Positions 39,466 to 48,553 of a stretch of 48,738 nucleotides of DNA are shown here, piece after piece. The stretch is from JBFWML01 sp050251635 (lineage in GTDB: Bacteria; Campylobacterota; Campylobacteria; Campylobacterales; SZUA-545), in NCBI GenBank assembly GCA_050251635.1, contig JBFWML010000012.1, positions 1 through 48,738 of the forward strand, read 5' to 3'. Each line of letters starts with the position of its first letter. Position 1 is the first letter of the stretch. The translations under genes were made by a program, and so were the position numbers. The notes beneath the pieces are model-generated. The model was given only the letters and a program-made list of their open reading frames with translations, was not told the origin of the DNA and searched no databases.

Positions 39466-40754
39466 TTGCCCTGTGGTTTCGCCGCGATCTGCGCGTCGAA
39501 GACTGCAGCCTGCTGGCCCACGCGCAGGGTGCGGTGTTGCCGCTTTTTATTTTTGATTCCAACATCCTCGATCCGCTTCCCCAAGACGATCGGCGCGTGG
39601 CCTTCGTGCGAAACGCCGTGGCCAAACTAAAGGCCGATCTGAAGGCGATCGGGCTTAACTTGGCAGTTTTTGAGGGCGATCCGGTGGCGGTTTTTACGCA
39701 GCTGAAAACCCAAGGAGTCACGCAAATTCTGGCCGCCCCCGATTACGACGGCTATGCCCGATCGCGCGACCAAAAGGTGGGCGAAATTCTGCCGCTTAGG
39801 CTGATTAACGACTGCTACCTGTTTGACCCCGATGAAGTCCAAACCCAAAGCGGCGGTTTTTACCGGGTTTTTACCCCGTTTTACAACAAAACAATTGAGC
39901 TACTGACCCCCGGCCACACGGATGAACGCCTTCGGCCCAACACGCTGAAACTAGCCGAGTGGAATTACGGCCCCGATTTACCCTTTACCGTGGCGCAAAA
40001 CCCGCTCGATCGGCTCGAAAAGATTGTGCCGCACTACACCGAGCAACGCGACTTTCCCGCGCTGGAGGCCACGGGTCATCTATCCACGGCGCTGCGCTTT
40101 GGCACCGTGGGTATCCGCCAAGCGGCGCAGCGCTTAAAAACCCTGCAAAACAAGGGGATAAAAATCGCCCCCTATTGGCGGCAACTGATCTGGCGGGAGT
40201 TTTGGGCGCAGCTGCTTTACCATCACCCCCACAGCGAAAGGGCCGATCTTTACCCCCTAAATCTCAAATGGAACGAACCGGGCGAAGCCTTTGCGCGGTG
40301 GCAGGCGGGCCAGACCGGATTCCCCCTGATCGATGCCGCCATGCGCCAGCTTTTGCAAACAGGCCAAATGCACAACCGCGCGCGGATGGTGACGGCCGGC
40401 TTTCTGGCGAAAGACCTGCTCGTTCACTGGCGCCACGGCGAAGCGCACTTTGCGCGGCACCTGATGGACTACGACGCGGCGCAAAATGTGGGCAACTGGC
40501 AGTGGGCCGCCGGGTGCGGGGCCGACGCGCAACCCTTTGTGCGTATCTTTAACCCGTGGCTGCAATCCAAACGCTACGACAGCGCGGGCGAGTATATCCG
40601 CCGCTGGGTGCCCGAACTCGCCGGTGTGAGCCATGCAGCCCTGCACGACCCCGCGCGGCTAGGGCGCGAAAAACCCGCCGCCTACCCCGCACCGATCGTC
40701 AATCATGCCGAGGCGGCTAAAATAGCCCAAATCCGTTTTAAGGAGCGAAAATGA
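39462..40754 (+). CDS. phr: Deoxyribodipyrimidine photolyase (cryptochrome/photolyase family)
   Basis: Light-driven repair of UV pyrimidine dimers, binding FAD. N-terminal photolyase fold WFRRDLRVEDC; FAD-domain motifs YWRQLIWREFW, GQTGFPLIDAAMRQLLQTG, HNRARMVTAGFLAKDLLVHW, DYDAAQNVGNWQWAAG and RIFNPWLQSKRYD are all intact. 430 residues. The TTG start overlaps the DUF1722 stop. Its presence suggests exposure to light, though many free-living bacteria carry it. Confidence 0.96.
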   Translation: MIALWFRRDLRVEDCSLLAHAQGAVLPLFIFDSNILDPLPQDDRRVAFVRNAVAKLKADLKAIGLNLAVFEGDPVAVFTQLKTQGVTQILAAPDYDGYARSRDQKVGEILPLRLINDCYLFDPDEVQTQSGGFYRVFTPFYNKTIELLTPGHTDERLRPNTLKLAEWNYGPDLPFTVAQNPLDRLEKIVPHYTEQRDFPALEATGHLSTALRFGTVGIRQAAQRLKTLQNKGIKIAPYWRQLIWREFWAQLLYHHPHSERADLYPLNLKWNEPGEAFARWQAGQTGFPLIDAAMRQLLQTGQMHNRARMVTAGFLAKDLLVHWRHGEAHFARHLMDYDAAQNVGNWQWAAGCGADAQPFVRIFNPWLQSKRYDSAGEYIRRWVPELAGVSHAALHDPARLGREKPAAYPAPIVNHAEAAKIAQIRFKERK

Positions 40755-41512
40755 AAGCGGTTTTAACCATCGCCGGAAGCGACAGCGGCGGCGGCGCGGG
40801 CATTCAGGCGGATCTAAAAACCTTTGAAGCCTTCAGGGTTTTTGGCACCAGCGCCGTAACGGTCTTAACGGCCCAAAACACCTGCGGGGTGCACGGCATT
40901 TTCCCCGTGAGCGCCGGGTTTGTTGCGGCTCAGGCCAAGGCGGTTTTGGAGGATTTTGAGATTGGGGCGATCAAGCTGGGAATGCTCTTTAACCGCGAGA
41001 TTATCGAAGCGGTGACGAGCTTGCTAGACGATCTAAAGGGCCGTATTCCGGTGGTGCTCGATCCCGTGGCGGTCAGCCGGGCGGGTAGCGTTCTGCTTGA
41101 ACCCGACGCCGAAGCGGCACTCAAAACCCTTTTTGAGCGCTGCACGGTCGCCACCCCCAACCGCTACGAGTTTGAGCGGCTCATTGGCGGCGGGGATTTT
41201 AAAACCGCCGGACAAGCCTTTGTCGATCGCCGCAACTGCGCGCTGGTGGCCAAAAACCGCCAGGAAGCGGGCAACTCGACCGACTGGCTTTTTCAGCCCC
41301 GCACTCAGCCGCTGCCTTTCGCCACGCCGCTGGCATCTGGCGAAAACACCCACGGCACCGGCTGCACCTTCGCCGCAGCGCTGGCGGCTTTGCTGGCGCA
41401 GGGCAAACCGCTCGATCGCGCCGTGAAGGAGGCCAAAAACTACGTTTACGAAGCAATCGTGCGCGCGCCCAATCTGGGTCAAGGCAACGGCCCGGTCTGC
41501 CACCGCTTTTAG
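40751..41512 (+). CDS. thiD: Hydroxymethylpyrimidine/phosphomethylpyrimidine kinase
   Basis: Phosphorylates HMP and HMP-P for thiamine synthesis. AGSDSGGGAGIQADLKTFEA at the N-terminus, ALGTSAVT-like FGTSAVTVLTAQNT, and GENTHGTGCTFAAALAA near 200-215 with the anion-hole glycine-rich motif. 253 residues. Overlaps phr by 4 nt; its 3' end overlaps the convergent L,D-transpeptidase gene by 4 nt. Confidence 0.94.
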   Translation: MKAVLTIAGSDSGGGAGIQADLKTFEAFRVFGTSAVTVLTAQNTCGVHGIFPVSAGFVAAQAKAVLEDFEIGAIKLGMLFNREIIEAVTSLLDDLKGRIPVVLDPVAVSRAGSVLLEPDAEAALKTLFERCTVATPNRYEFERLIGGGDFKTAGQAFVDRRNCALVAKNRQEAGNSTDWLFQPRTQPLPFATPLASGENTHGTGCTFAAALAALLAQGKPLDRAVKEAKNYVYEAIVRAPNLGQGNGPVCHRF

Positions 41513-42102
41513 GGGCGAATCTCAATCACGGGGTTATCCGCGTCTTTGAGCCGATCGATCAGCTCAAACAGGTCATCTCTTTGCAGCGCCACGCATCCGG
41601 CGGTGGGGCCGCCATCCTCGCGGGCGATATGCAAAAAGATACACGAACCCGCCCCCGGCTTGCCTTCGGGGTTATACTCGATCACCGCGCCCAAATCATA
41701 CAGGCCGTTTGGCTCCAGCATCACCTCATGGCTTTGGTAATCGCGCTCGATCAGGCGGCTATCAATAATGCGGTTGTAGTGCCTGGAACGCCCGTCATCC
41801 ACGCAGTGCAACTCCGGGCCAATCTCCAAAAAAGGCAGCGTCGCGTCCGCCGGTTCTGCCAGGCCGAAAAGCTCGGTGATTGCGTAGGTTCCCGACGGGG
41901 TTTTGCCGTCCCCTTCGCGCTTTTTGCCCGGCGCGGCGATGCCGTTTTTGCCCACCACGGCATCGTAGGTTTTGATTAGGGTTTGATTTTCGTAAAAGGA
42001 GAGGGTCGCCTCAAACCCGCCGGGATTTTTGGCGCTCACCACCAGCCGCTCCCCGGCCGTCAGCCACAACGCACAGGCTAAAAGAAGCAGCCCGCCGCGC
42101 AC
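41509..42102 (-). CDS. Exported L,D-transpeptidase (YkuD) domain protein
   Basis: Signal peptide (about 1-17) then a YkuD domain with His158 and catalytic Cys170 (FLHIAREDGGPTAGCVAL). Probably modifies or cross-links peptidoglycan in the periplasm. 197 residues. GTG start 1 nt after the prfA stop, so it is in the rpsT-prfA transcription unit. Confidence 0.9.
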   Translation of the reverse strand: MRGGLLLLACALWLTAGERLVVSAKNPGGFEATLSFYENQTLIKTYDAVVGKNGIAAPGKKREGDGKTPSGTYAITELFGLAEPADATLPFLEIGPELHCVDDGRSRHYNRIIDSRLIERDYQSHEVMLEPNGLYDLGAVIEYNPEGKPGAGSCIFLHIAREDGGPTAGCVALQRDDLFELIDRLKDADNPVIEIRP

Positions 42103-42103
42103 G

Positions 42104-43171
42104 TTAAAGCCCGGCGGCGCTGATCGCCTCGGACTGGGCGTGGGCGATAAGCGGGTCGATCACTTCGTCCAGATTGCCGCCGAGCATCAGCTCTTCAAGG
42201 CGGTAGAGCGTCAGGCCGATGCGGTGATCGGTCAGGCGGTTTTGGGGGTAGTTGTAGGTTCTAATCCGCTCGCTACGATCGCCGCTGCCCACCTGCTGTT
42301 TGCGGTTAGCGCTTTCGGCGGCCATCTGCTTTTCCAGTTCCAGCTCATACAGGCGGGCTTTGAGGATTTTCATCGCCTTGTCTTTGTTTTTATGCTGGCT
42401 TTTTTCATCCTGCATCGAAACACTGAGCCCCGTGGGAATGTGGGTGATGCGCACCGCCGAATCGGTCGTGTTGACCGACTGACCGCCGTGGCCGCCGGAG
42501 CGGAACACATCGACGCGCAGATCGCTCTGGTTAATTTCAACCTCCACATCGTCCACCTCGGGGATAATCGCCACCGTCACGGCGGAGGTGTGAATGCGCC
42601 CTTGGGTTTCGGTGTCCGGCACGCGCTGAACGCGGTGGGTGCCGCCTTCGTATTTAAGACGGCTGTAAACGCCCTTGCCCTTGACCAGCGCGATCACCTC
42701 TTTGTACCCGCCGTGATCGTTTTCGCTGGCAGAGACGATCTCGACTTTCCAACCCTTTAAATCCGCATAACGGCAGTAGGCGCGGAAGAGATCGGCGGCA
42801 AAAAGCCCCGCTTCGTCCCCGCCGGTTCCGGCGCGGATTTCCAGATAGATATTGCGATCGTCGTTGGGGTCTTTGGGCAGCAGCAGCCGCTTGATCTCCT
42901 CTTCGAGTTCGATCTTTTTGGCCTCAAGAAGCTTGAGCTCCTCCTTGGCCAAGTCGCCCAGTTCGGGATCGCTTTGCAGCTCGTAGTTTTCGTCAATGCC
43001 GGAAAGGGTTTTAAGATAGGTCTCGCCCGCTTCGGCAATGTCGGCAATGGCCGCTTGCTCTTTCATCAAGTCGCGAAGGCGGGAAATATCGCCGGAGATG
43101 GCGGGATCGGAAAGGGCGCGACTGATTTCGTCGCGCCGGGAAATAAAGGGCTTAAGACGCTCGGCGAGCAA
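42104..43171 (-). CDS. prfA: Peptide chain release factor 1
   Basis: Releases peptides at UAA and UAG. The GGQ motif is at 229-231 (SGGHGGQSVNTT), the site of activity and methylation. The codon-reading tripeptide of PxT type is P185-D186-T187 (RVPDTETQGRIHTSA). 355 residues. It starts 8 nt after rpsT. Confidence 0.97.
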   Translation of the reverse strand: MLAERLKPFISRRDEISRALSDPAISGDISRLRDLMKEQAAIADIAEAGETYLKTLSGIDENYELQSDPELGDLAKEELKLLEAKKIELEEEIKRLLLPKDPNDDRNIYLEIRAGTGGDEAGLFAADLFRAYCRYADLKGWKVEIVSASENDHGGYKEVIALVKGKGVYSRLKYEGGTHRVQRVPDTETQGRIHTSAVTVAIIPEVDDVEVEINQSDLRVDVFRSGGHGGQSVNTTDSAVRITHIPTGLSVSMQDEKSQHKNKDKAMKILKARLYELELEKQMAAESANRKQQVGSGDRSERIRTYNYPQNRLTDHRIGLTLYRLEELMLGGNLDEVIDPLIAHAQSEAISAAGL

Positions 43172-43179
43172 AGGAAGGC

Positions 43180-43434
43180 TTACTGAATCTTGTTAACAAA
43201 CAAAGCGAGGCGGCCAACTTTGCGGGCAACGGTGTTTTTCTTCAAGATGCCCTTGGAAACCATTTTGTGCAGATACTGGTTGGCTTTTTTGAAAGCCTCG
43301 TCCGCTTCGGTTTTGCTTTTTGCGCCGGTGACCGCTTTAACGACGTTTTTGATGCGGGTGCGGTAGTAGCGATTGCGCTCGTTGCGGACAGCGGTTTGGC
43401 GGATGCGTTTTTCGGCGGACTTATGGTTTGCCAT
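43180..43434 (-). CDS. rpsT: Small ribosomal subunit protein S20
   Basis: 84 residues rich in Lys and Arg, MANHKSAEKRIRQTAVRNER, matching S20 along its length. Binds 16S rRNA. A TACAAT -10-like box lies on the minus strand at 43475-43470 upstream. First gene of rpsT-prfA-ykuD. Confidence 0.96.
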   Translation of the reverse strand: MANHKSAEKRIRQTAVRNERNRYYRTRIKNVVKAVTGAKSKTEADEAFKKANQYLHKMVSKGILKKNTVARKVGRLALFVNKIQ

Positions 43435-43525
43435 AGGGTTTAATCCTTGCTCGGTTAAAATTTCGCGAAATTGTAGCCATTAAAGCTTAAACGAAAATCA
43501 ATTTAATATTGAGTTAAGGAAAAAA

Positions 43526-44863
43526 ATGAGCCTTTTCGGAACCGACGGCGTACGGGGACTGGCCGGAGAAAAGCTGACCCCCTTTGTGGTCAGCCGCCTA
43601 GCAATGGCGGCGGGCATTCATTTTCGCAAACACTCCAAAACTAACAAAATTCTGGTGGGCAAAGACACGCGCCGCAGCGGCTATATGATCGAAAACGCGC
43701 TGGTTTCGGGCCTGACCGCCGTGGGATACAACGTGGTGCAGATCGGCCCCATGCCCACCCCCGCCATTGCGTTTTTGACCGCCAATATGCGCTGCGATGC
43801 GGGCATTATGATCAGCGCGTCCCACAACCCCTTTGAGGACAACGGCATCAAATTTTTTGACCACGAAGGCAACAAACTTTCACCGGCCGAAGAGTGCGAT
43901 ATCGAAGCGATCTTCGCCGACGACGACGCCATTGCCAAAGCCCAGCAGACGGGGCTGAAAATCGGCTCCTCCAAGCGGATCGACGACGTGATCGGCCGTT
44001 ATATCGTGCATATCAAAAACTCCTTCCCCCGCGATTTAACCCTCAGCGGCGTGCGCGTGGTGATCGACGCGGCCAACGGCGCGGCCTACAAAGTCGCCCC
44101 GACGGTTTTTAACGAACTCGGAGCCGATCTGGTAGTGATCGGCGACGAACCCAACGGATCGAACATCAACGAAGAGTGCGGCGCGGTCCATCCGCAAAAA
44201 CTGATGCGCGAGGTCAAACACCTGCGCGCCGATGTCGGTTTCGCGCTGGACGGCGACGCCGATCGGCTGGTGGTGGTGGACGAAAGGGGCGAGCTGATCG
44301 ACGGCGATAAACTCATCGGCGCGCTGGCGGTGGCCCTTAAAGACAACGGCCTTCTCAAAAACAACGCCTGCGTCGCCACCACCATGAGCAACGGCGCGCT
44401 GGAGGTGTTTCTCAAAAAACATGGCATTAAACTGCTGCGTTCGGACGTGGGCGACAAACACGTGCTGGAACTGATGCAAAAAAATGACCTCAACTTCGGC
44501 GGGGAACAGAGCGGCCATATTATCTTTTCCGATTTTGCCAAAACCGGCGACGGGCTGGTAAGCGCCCTGCGCGCCATGGCCCTGATGCTGCAAAGCGGCA
44601 AGAAAGCCAGCGAGGTTTTTAACCCCTTTGAACTCTTCCCCCAAAAACAGGGCGCGATTAAGATTGGCGAGAAAAAACCCTTTGATCAGATTGCGGGGCT
44701 GGGCGACGCGCTGGCCGACATCGAAAAAGCGGGCATCCGCCATCTGGTGCGCTATTCGGGCACCGAAATGAAACTGCGCATTCTGCTCGAAGGGCCGGAT
44801 AAAGCGGCGCTGGAAACCTGGTACGCCAAACTTGAATCGATCATCAAGAAGGCCCATGCCTAA
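43526..44863 (+). CDS. glmM: Phosphoglucosamine mutase
   Basis: Converts glucosamine-6-phosphate to glucosamine-1-phosphate for cell-wall precursors. Phosphoserine Ser99 in MISASHNPFEDNG, metal loop ALDGDADRLVVVD, sugar-binding GGEQSGHIIF, and RYSGTEMKLRIL at the C-terminus. 445 residues. TAAGGA precedes the ATG. Overlaps lspA by 8 nt. Confidence 0.97.
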   Translation: MSLFGTDGVRGLAGEKLTPFVVSRLAMAAGIHFRKHSKTNKILVGKDTRRSGYMIENALVSGLTAVGYNVVQIGPMPTPAIAFLTANMRCDAGIMISASHNPFEDNGIKFFDHEGNKLSPAEECDIEAIFADDDAIAKAQQTGLKIGSSKRIDDVIGRYIVHIKNSFPRDLTLSGVRVVIDAANGAAYKVAPTVFNELGADLVVIGDEPNGSNINEECGAVHPQKLMREVKHLRADVGFALDGDADRLVVVDERGELIDGDKLIGALAVALKDNGLLKNNACVATTMSNGALEVFLKKHGIKLLRSDVGDKHVLELMQKNDLNFGGEQSGHIIFSDFAKTGDGLVSALRAMALMLQSGKKASEVFNPFELFPQKQGAIKIGEKKPFDQIAGLGDALADIEKAGIRHLVRYSGTEMKLRILLEGPDKAALETWYAKLESIIKKAHA

Positions 44864-45290
44864 AAACACGCTGCTGTTTTGGGCGCTTTTTGCCGCCGCG
44901 ATCGTTGCCGATCAGATCGTTAAAGAGATTATTCTGGCGGGCTTTCGCTGGGAGAGCGGCTGCCTGTCGATTATTCTTGTGTATAACGACGGGGTTGCGT
45001 TTTCGATGCTTTCGGCTTTAGGGCCGTGGCTAAAGTATCTGCAAACCGCCCTGATCGGCGGCGTGGTTGTTTACGTTTTTCGCGCCGGGCTTTTAAACCC
45101 CTACGGCCCGGCGCTGGGCTTGCTGCTGGGTTCGGGCGTTTCGAACGTGATCGACCGCTTTGTCCATGGCGGCGTGGTGGATTACATCTTTTGGCACTGC
45201 GGTTTTGAGTTTGCGGTCTTCAATCTGGCCGATGCGGTCATCAACTTTTCGGTTGCGCTGCTCATTTACTTGCATTTTAAAAAACGTTAG
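44856..45290 (+). CDS. lspA: Lipoprotein signal peptidase
   Basis: Type II signal peptidase with four membrane helices. Catalytic aspartates Asp100 (SNVIDRFVHGGVVDY) and Asp126 (FNLADAVIN). The ATG at 44856 (MPKNTLLFWALF) is preferred to a start 24 nt upstream. 144 residues. It would process lipoproteins such as the predicted lipobox form of NapB. Confidence 0.95.
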   Translation: MPKNTLLFWALFAAAIVADQIVKEIILAGFRWESGCLSIILVYNDGVAFSMLSALGPWLKYLQTALIGGVVVYVFRAGLLNPYGPALGLLLGSGVSNVIDRFVHGGVVDYIFWHCGFEFAVFNLADAVINFSVALLIYLHFKKR

Positions 45291-45313
45291 GCTAGAATCT
45301 CGGCTCCTTTTTA

Positions 45314-45389
45314 GGTCGTATAGCTCAGTTGGTAGAGCACTACCTTGACATGGTAGTGGTCAGAGGTTCGAGTCCTCTTACGGCCACCA
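45314..45389 (+). tRNA. tRNA-Val (GAC anticodon)
   Basis: Clover-leaf with acceptor stem GGTCGTA/TACGGCC (one G-U pair), D-loop AGCTCAGTTGGTAGAGC, anticodon stem CTACC/GGTAG with loop TTGACAT (anticodon GAC at 45347-45349), T-loop GGTTCGAGTCC, and an encoded CCA end at 45387-45389. 76 nt. Confidence 0.97.
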
Positions 45390-45438
45390 TAAAATCAGAT
45401 ATTTAAAGACACCCGAAACCACACAAGGAATAGCCTGT

Positions 45439-47247
45439 TTGAGCGAACCCATCGGCCTTAAAACGCCAGAAGGTCTTTTTGATCTCGCCACCGCTAAAGA
45501 GCTTGGCCTCAGCGGCCAGCCCGTCTTGTTCGACAACTCCCCCGAAGCCCTTTCGATCCTTCGCCACTCCGCCGCCCACCTGATGGCCCAAGCCGTTAAA
45601 CAGCTCTATCCCGATGCCCAGTTTTTTGTCGGCCCCGTGGTGGACGAAGGTTTCTATTACGACTTTAAAACCTCGGCAACCATCGGCGAGGAAGACCTCA
45701 AAACCATCGAAAAAACGATGAAAAAGCTCGCGGCGCAGGGTCACCCCGTTGAGCGCTACGGCACCACCAAAAACGAAGCCCTCACCCGTTATGGGGCCGA
45801 TCCGCTTAAACAAGAAGTGCTCAAAAACATTCCCGATCAGAACGTAACGTTTTATAAACAGGGCAACTTCGAAGACCTCTGCCGCGGTCCCCATGTGCCC
45901 AACACCAAATATCTGCAAAACGTCAAACTGACAAAAATCGCCGGCGCCTATCTGTGCGGCGACAGCAGCCGCGAAATGCTCACCCGCATCTACGGTATCG
46001 CCTTTGCCGACGCCGAAGCGCTGAAAGCCTGGGAAGTCCAGATGGCCGAAGCGCTCAAGCGCGATCACCGCAAACTGGGCAATGAACTGAGTCTCTTTAA
46101 ATTCACCGACGAAATCGGCGGCGGCCTGCCCATTTGGCTGCCTGCGGGGATGCGCCTGCGGGCCAAACTCGAAGCGCTGAGCTTCAAAGCCCACCGCCGC
46201 CGGGGCTACCAACCGGTGCGCGGCCCCGAAATCCTGCGCTCGGATCTATGGAAAAAAAGCGGCCACATCGCCAACTACGGCGAAAACATGTACTTTACCG
46301 TGGTCGATGAGCAGGAGTACGGCCTGAAGCCCATGAACTGCGTCGGCCATATCGCCGTGTACGAAAGCACCGTCCGCAGCTTCCGCGACCTGCCGCTGAA
46401 ATTCTTCGAGTTCGGCACCGTTCACCGCCACGAACAAAGCGGCGTGCTGCACGGCCTGCTGCGGGTGCGCGAGTTTACGCAGGATGACGCCCATATCTTC
46501 TGCCGCGAAGATCAGCTCGAAGCGGAAATCGAGAAGATTTTGGAGTTTATCGATCGCCTGATGAAACTCTTTGAATTTAACTACACGCTGACCCTTTCGA
46601 CCAAACCGGCCAAAGCGATCGGCGACGATGCCTTGTGGGTCAAATCGACGGCGGCGATCGAGAAGGTGCTTAAAGCCCACGGCGATTATCTGGTGGACGA
46701 AGGCGGCGGCGCCTTCTACGGCCCCAAAATCGACGTTAAAATCACCGACGCCATCGGCCGCAAATGGCAGTGCGGCACGGTACAGGTCGATATGAACCTG
46801 CCCGATCGTTTTGAACTGGCCTATACCACGCCGGAAAACACCCGCGCACAGCCGGTCATGCTGCACCGGGCCATGATGGGTTCGATCGAGCGGTTTATCG
46901 CGATTTTGATCGAACACTACGGCGGCGAACTGCCCTTCTTTATCGCCCCGACACAGGTCGCAATCATTCCCATCGGCGATGCGCACCTCGACTACGCCAA
47001 CGAGATTAAAGAAAAGCTCACCGCCTGCGATATTGACGTAGAGCTTTTTGACCGCGCCGACAGTCTGCCCAAAAAGATTCGCACCGCCGAAAAGAGCCGC
47101 GTGCCCTACATCATCGTTTTGGGCGACGAAGAGATGGCGGCAAGAACAGTGGCGCTGCGCGATCGCCGTGAGCGCACCCAAAACACGATGGGCCTAGAGG
47201 CCTTTATCGAGCTATGCAAGGAGAAAAATAATGAGGCATCACTTTGA
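45439..47247 (+). CDS. thrS: Threonyl-tRNA synthetase, without TGS domain
   Basis: Charges tRNA-Thr. The editing-domain HSAAHLMAQAV segment begins at residue ~39, so the usual ~60-residue N-terminal TGS domain is missing, as in other Campylobacterota ThrRS of about 602 residues. Catalytic-core MNCVGH, GVLHGLLRVREFTQDDAH and HRAMMGSIERF are present. The start is a TTG with AAGGAAT upstream; no ATG is near. Overlaps infC by 4 nt. Confidence 0.95.
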   Translation: MSEPIGLKTPEGLFDLATAKELGLSGQPVLFDNSPEALSILRHSAAHLMAQAVKQLYPDAQFFVGPVVDEGFYYDFKTSATIGEEDLKTIEKTMKKLAAQGHPVERYGTTKNEALTRYGADPLKQEVLKNIPDQNVTFYKQGNFEDLCRGPHVPNTKYLQNVKLTKIAGAYLCGDSSREMLTRIYGIAFADAEALKAWEVQMAEALKRDHRKLGNELSLFKFTDEIGGGLPIWLPAGMRLRAKLEALSFKAHRRRGYQPVRGPEILRSDLWKKSGHIANYGENMYFTVVDEQEYGLKPMNCVGHIAVYESTVRSFRDLPLKFFEFGTVHRHEQSGVLHGLLRVREFTQDDAHIFCREDQLEAEIEKILEFIDRLMKLFEFNYTLTLSTKPAKAIGDDALWVKSTAAIEKVLKAHGDYLVDEGGGAFYGPKIDVKITDAIGRKWQCGTVQVDMNLPDRFELAYTTPENTRAQPVMLHRAMMGSIERFIAILIEHYGGELPFFIAPTQVAIIPIGDAHLDYANEIKEKLTACDIDVELFDRADSLPKKIRTAEKSRVPYIIVLGDEEMAARTVALRDRRERTQNTMGLEAFIELCKEKNNEASL

Positions 47248-47801
47248 ATAATCCCATGACCCCGAAGGACAAAGAGAAAAAAGCTCTAATCAACGATCAG
47301 GTCGCCCGTTTCACCGACGAGGTTCGTTGTATCGGAAGCGACGGCGCGGCCCTTGGAGTTATCCCCAGCCGCCAAGCGCTCTCTTTGGCTCAGGATCAAG
47401 GGCTTGAACTGGTATTGATCTCCCCCGATGCCAAGCCGCCGGTGGCAAAAATCATGGACTTCGGCAAGTTCCGCTACGAGCAGGAGAAGAAGGCCAAAGA
47501 GGCCAAAAAGAAGCAAAAGCAGGTTGAGGTCAAGGAGATCAAGCTGACGGCTAAGATTGCATCCAACGACCTGAACTACAAGGTCAAACACGCCATTGAG
47601 TTTCTCGAGGACGGCAAGCACGTCAAATTCCGCGTCTTCCTTAAGGGCCGGGAGATGGCTAACCCGGATGTAGGCTTTAGTGTGCTAAAATCCGTCGCCC
47701 AAATGGTGGAGGAGCATGCCGTCATTGAAAAAGAGGCCTTTATCGATGGCCGCTTTGTCAGTATGCACGTTGTTCCCAAAAAAGAGAAGAAGAAGAACTA
47801 A
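47244..47801 (+). CDS. infC: Translation initiation factor IF-3
   Basis: INDQVARFTDEVRCIGSDGA near the N-terminus and the KIMDFGKFRYEQEKK linker followed by the C-terminal domain are diagnostic. 185 residues with a TTG start at 47244 that overlaps the thrS stop and has GAGG 7 nt upstream; an ATG four codons later has no ribosome site. Rare start codons are used for autoregulation of infC in E. coli, and TTG may do the same here (inference). Confidence 0.95.
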   Translation: MNNPMTPKDKEKKALINDQVARFTDEVRCIGSDGAALGVIPSRQALSLAQDQGLELVLISPDAKPPVAKIMDFGKFRYEQEKKAKEAKKKQKQVEVKEIKLTAKIASNDLNYKVKHAIEFLEDGKHVKFRVFLKGREMANPDVGFSVLKSVAQMVEEHAVIEKEAFIDGRFVSMHVVPKKEKKKN

Positions 47802-47810
47802 AGGTTAACA

Positions 47811-48002
47811 ATGCCTAAGATGAAGACCAAGAGAGCCGCCGCGAAGCGTTTTTCCGCAAAGAAAAACGTCATTAAACGCGGCAGCGCTTTCCGCAGCCAC
47901 ATCCTGACCAAGAAGAGCCGCAAAACCAAGCGCGGTCTGCGCTCTGCCCAGTACGTTCACAGCACCAACGTTGCGAACGTCAAACGGATGCTGGTTATCT
48001 AA
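47811..48002 (+). CDS. rpmI: Large ribosomal subunit protein L35
   Basis: 63 residues, MPKMKTKRAAAKRFSAKKNV, with the conserved SHILTKKSRKTKRGLR. In the classical infC-rpmI-rplT order. Confidence 0.96.
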   Translation: MPKMKTKRAAAKRFSAKKNVIKRGSAFRSHILTKKSRKTKRGLRSAQYVHSTNVANVKRMLVI

Positions 48003-48108
48003 ATTCAGTTGCGTCCACGGACGCCTCTCCTTCTGCTAGCTTTTAGCGAAACAGACAAGTCCGCCCAGGCGGCACCCAAACAAAATTTCAGGGTCAAAGG
48101 AACCTAAC
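48003..48108 (+). promoter_or_regulatory. Spacer between rpmI and rplT with two short hairpins
   Basis: 106 nt without a gene. GCGTC-CACG-GACGC (48011-48024) and CCGC-CCAG-GCGG (48062-48073) can each form a small stem-loop. AAAGGA precedes the rplT ATG. In some bacteria L20 represses its own operon by binding a leader; whether these hairpins do that is unknown. Confidence 0.35.
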
Positions 48109-48462
48109 ATGAGAGTCAAAACAGGTTTTGTCAGAAGACGCCGCCACAAAAAAGTTCTTAAGCAGGCCAGAGGCTTTTTCTCAGCCCGCCGTAAACACTT
48201 CCGCAAAGCGAAAGAGCAGCTCGAAAGAAGCCTAGTCTACGCTTACCGCGATCGCAAAAACAAAAAACGTGATTTTCGCCAACTCTGGATCACCCGTATC
48301 AACGCGGCCTGCCGCCTGAACGGTCTGAGCTATTCACAGTTTATTCACGGCCTGAATAAAGCCAATATCGCCATGGACCGCAAGGTGCTTGCCGATATGG
48401 CCATGAACGAGCCGGCGAGCTTCGCCAAAATTGCGGAAGCCGCCAAAAAGGCAATCGCCTAA
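48109..48462 (+). CDS. rplT: Large ribosomal subunit protein L20
   Basis: 117 residues, RVKTGFVRRRRHKKVLKQAR, GFFSARRKHFRKAKEQLERS and the C-terminal RINAACRLNGLSYSQFIHGL pattern. Assembles early on 23S rRNA. Last gene before a strong terminator. Confidence 0.97.
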   Translation: MRVKTGFVRRRRHKKVLKQARGFFSARRKHFRKAKEQLERSLVYAYRDRKNKKRDFRQLWITRINAACRLNGLSYSQFIHGLNKANIAMDRKVLADMAMNEPASFAKIAEAAKKAIA

Positions 48463-48492
48463 AGGCGGTTGTCTCCACCATTTCCGGGCAAT

Positions 48493-48536
48493 AAAAAAGC
48501 CCCGCTCTCTTCTTCTGAAGAGGCGGGGCTTTTTTT
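48493..48536. terminator. Rho-independent, bidirectional terminator
   Basis: A perfect stem AAAAAAGCCCCGC ... GCGGGGCTTTTTT (the arms pair CTCTTC and GAAGAG further in) with T runs on both strands. It serves rplT on the plus strand and the convergent accA on the minus strand. Confidence 0.92.
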
Positions 48537-48553
48537 ATGGCTGATTTTCAGCC

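Noticed and set aside
45439..45560. Truncation of thrS
   Set aside because: Absence of the TGS domain is usual for this phylum, and the rest of the enzyme is intact.
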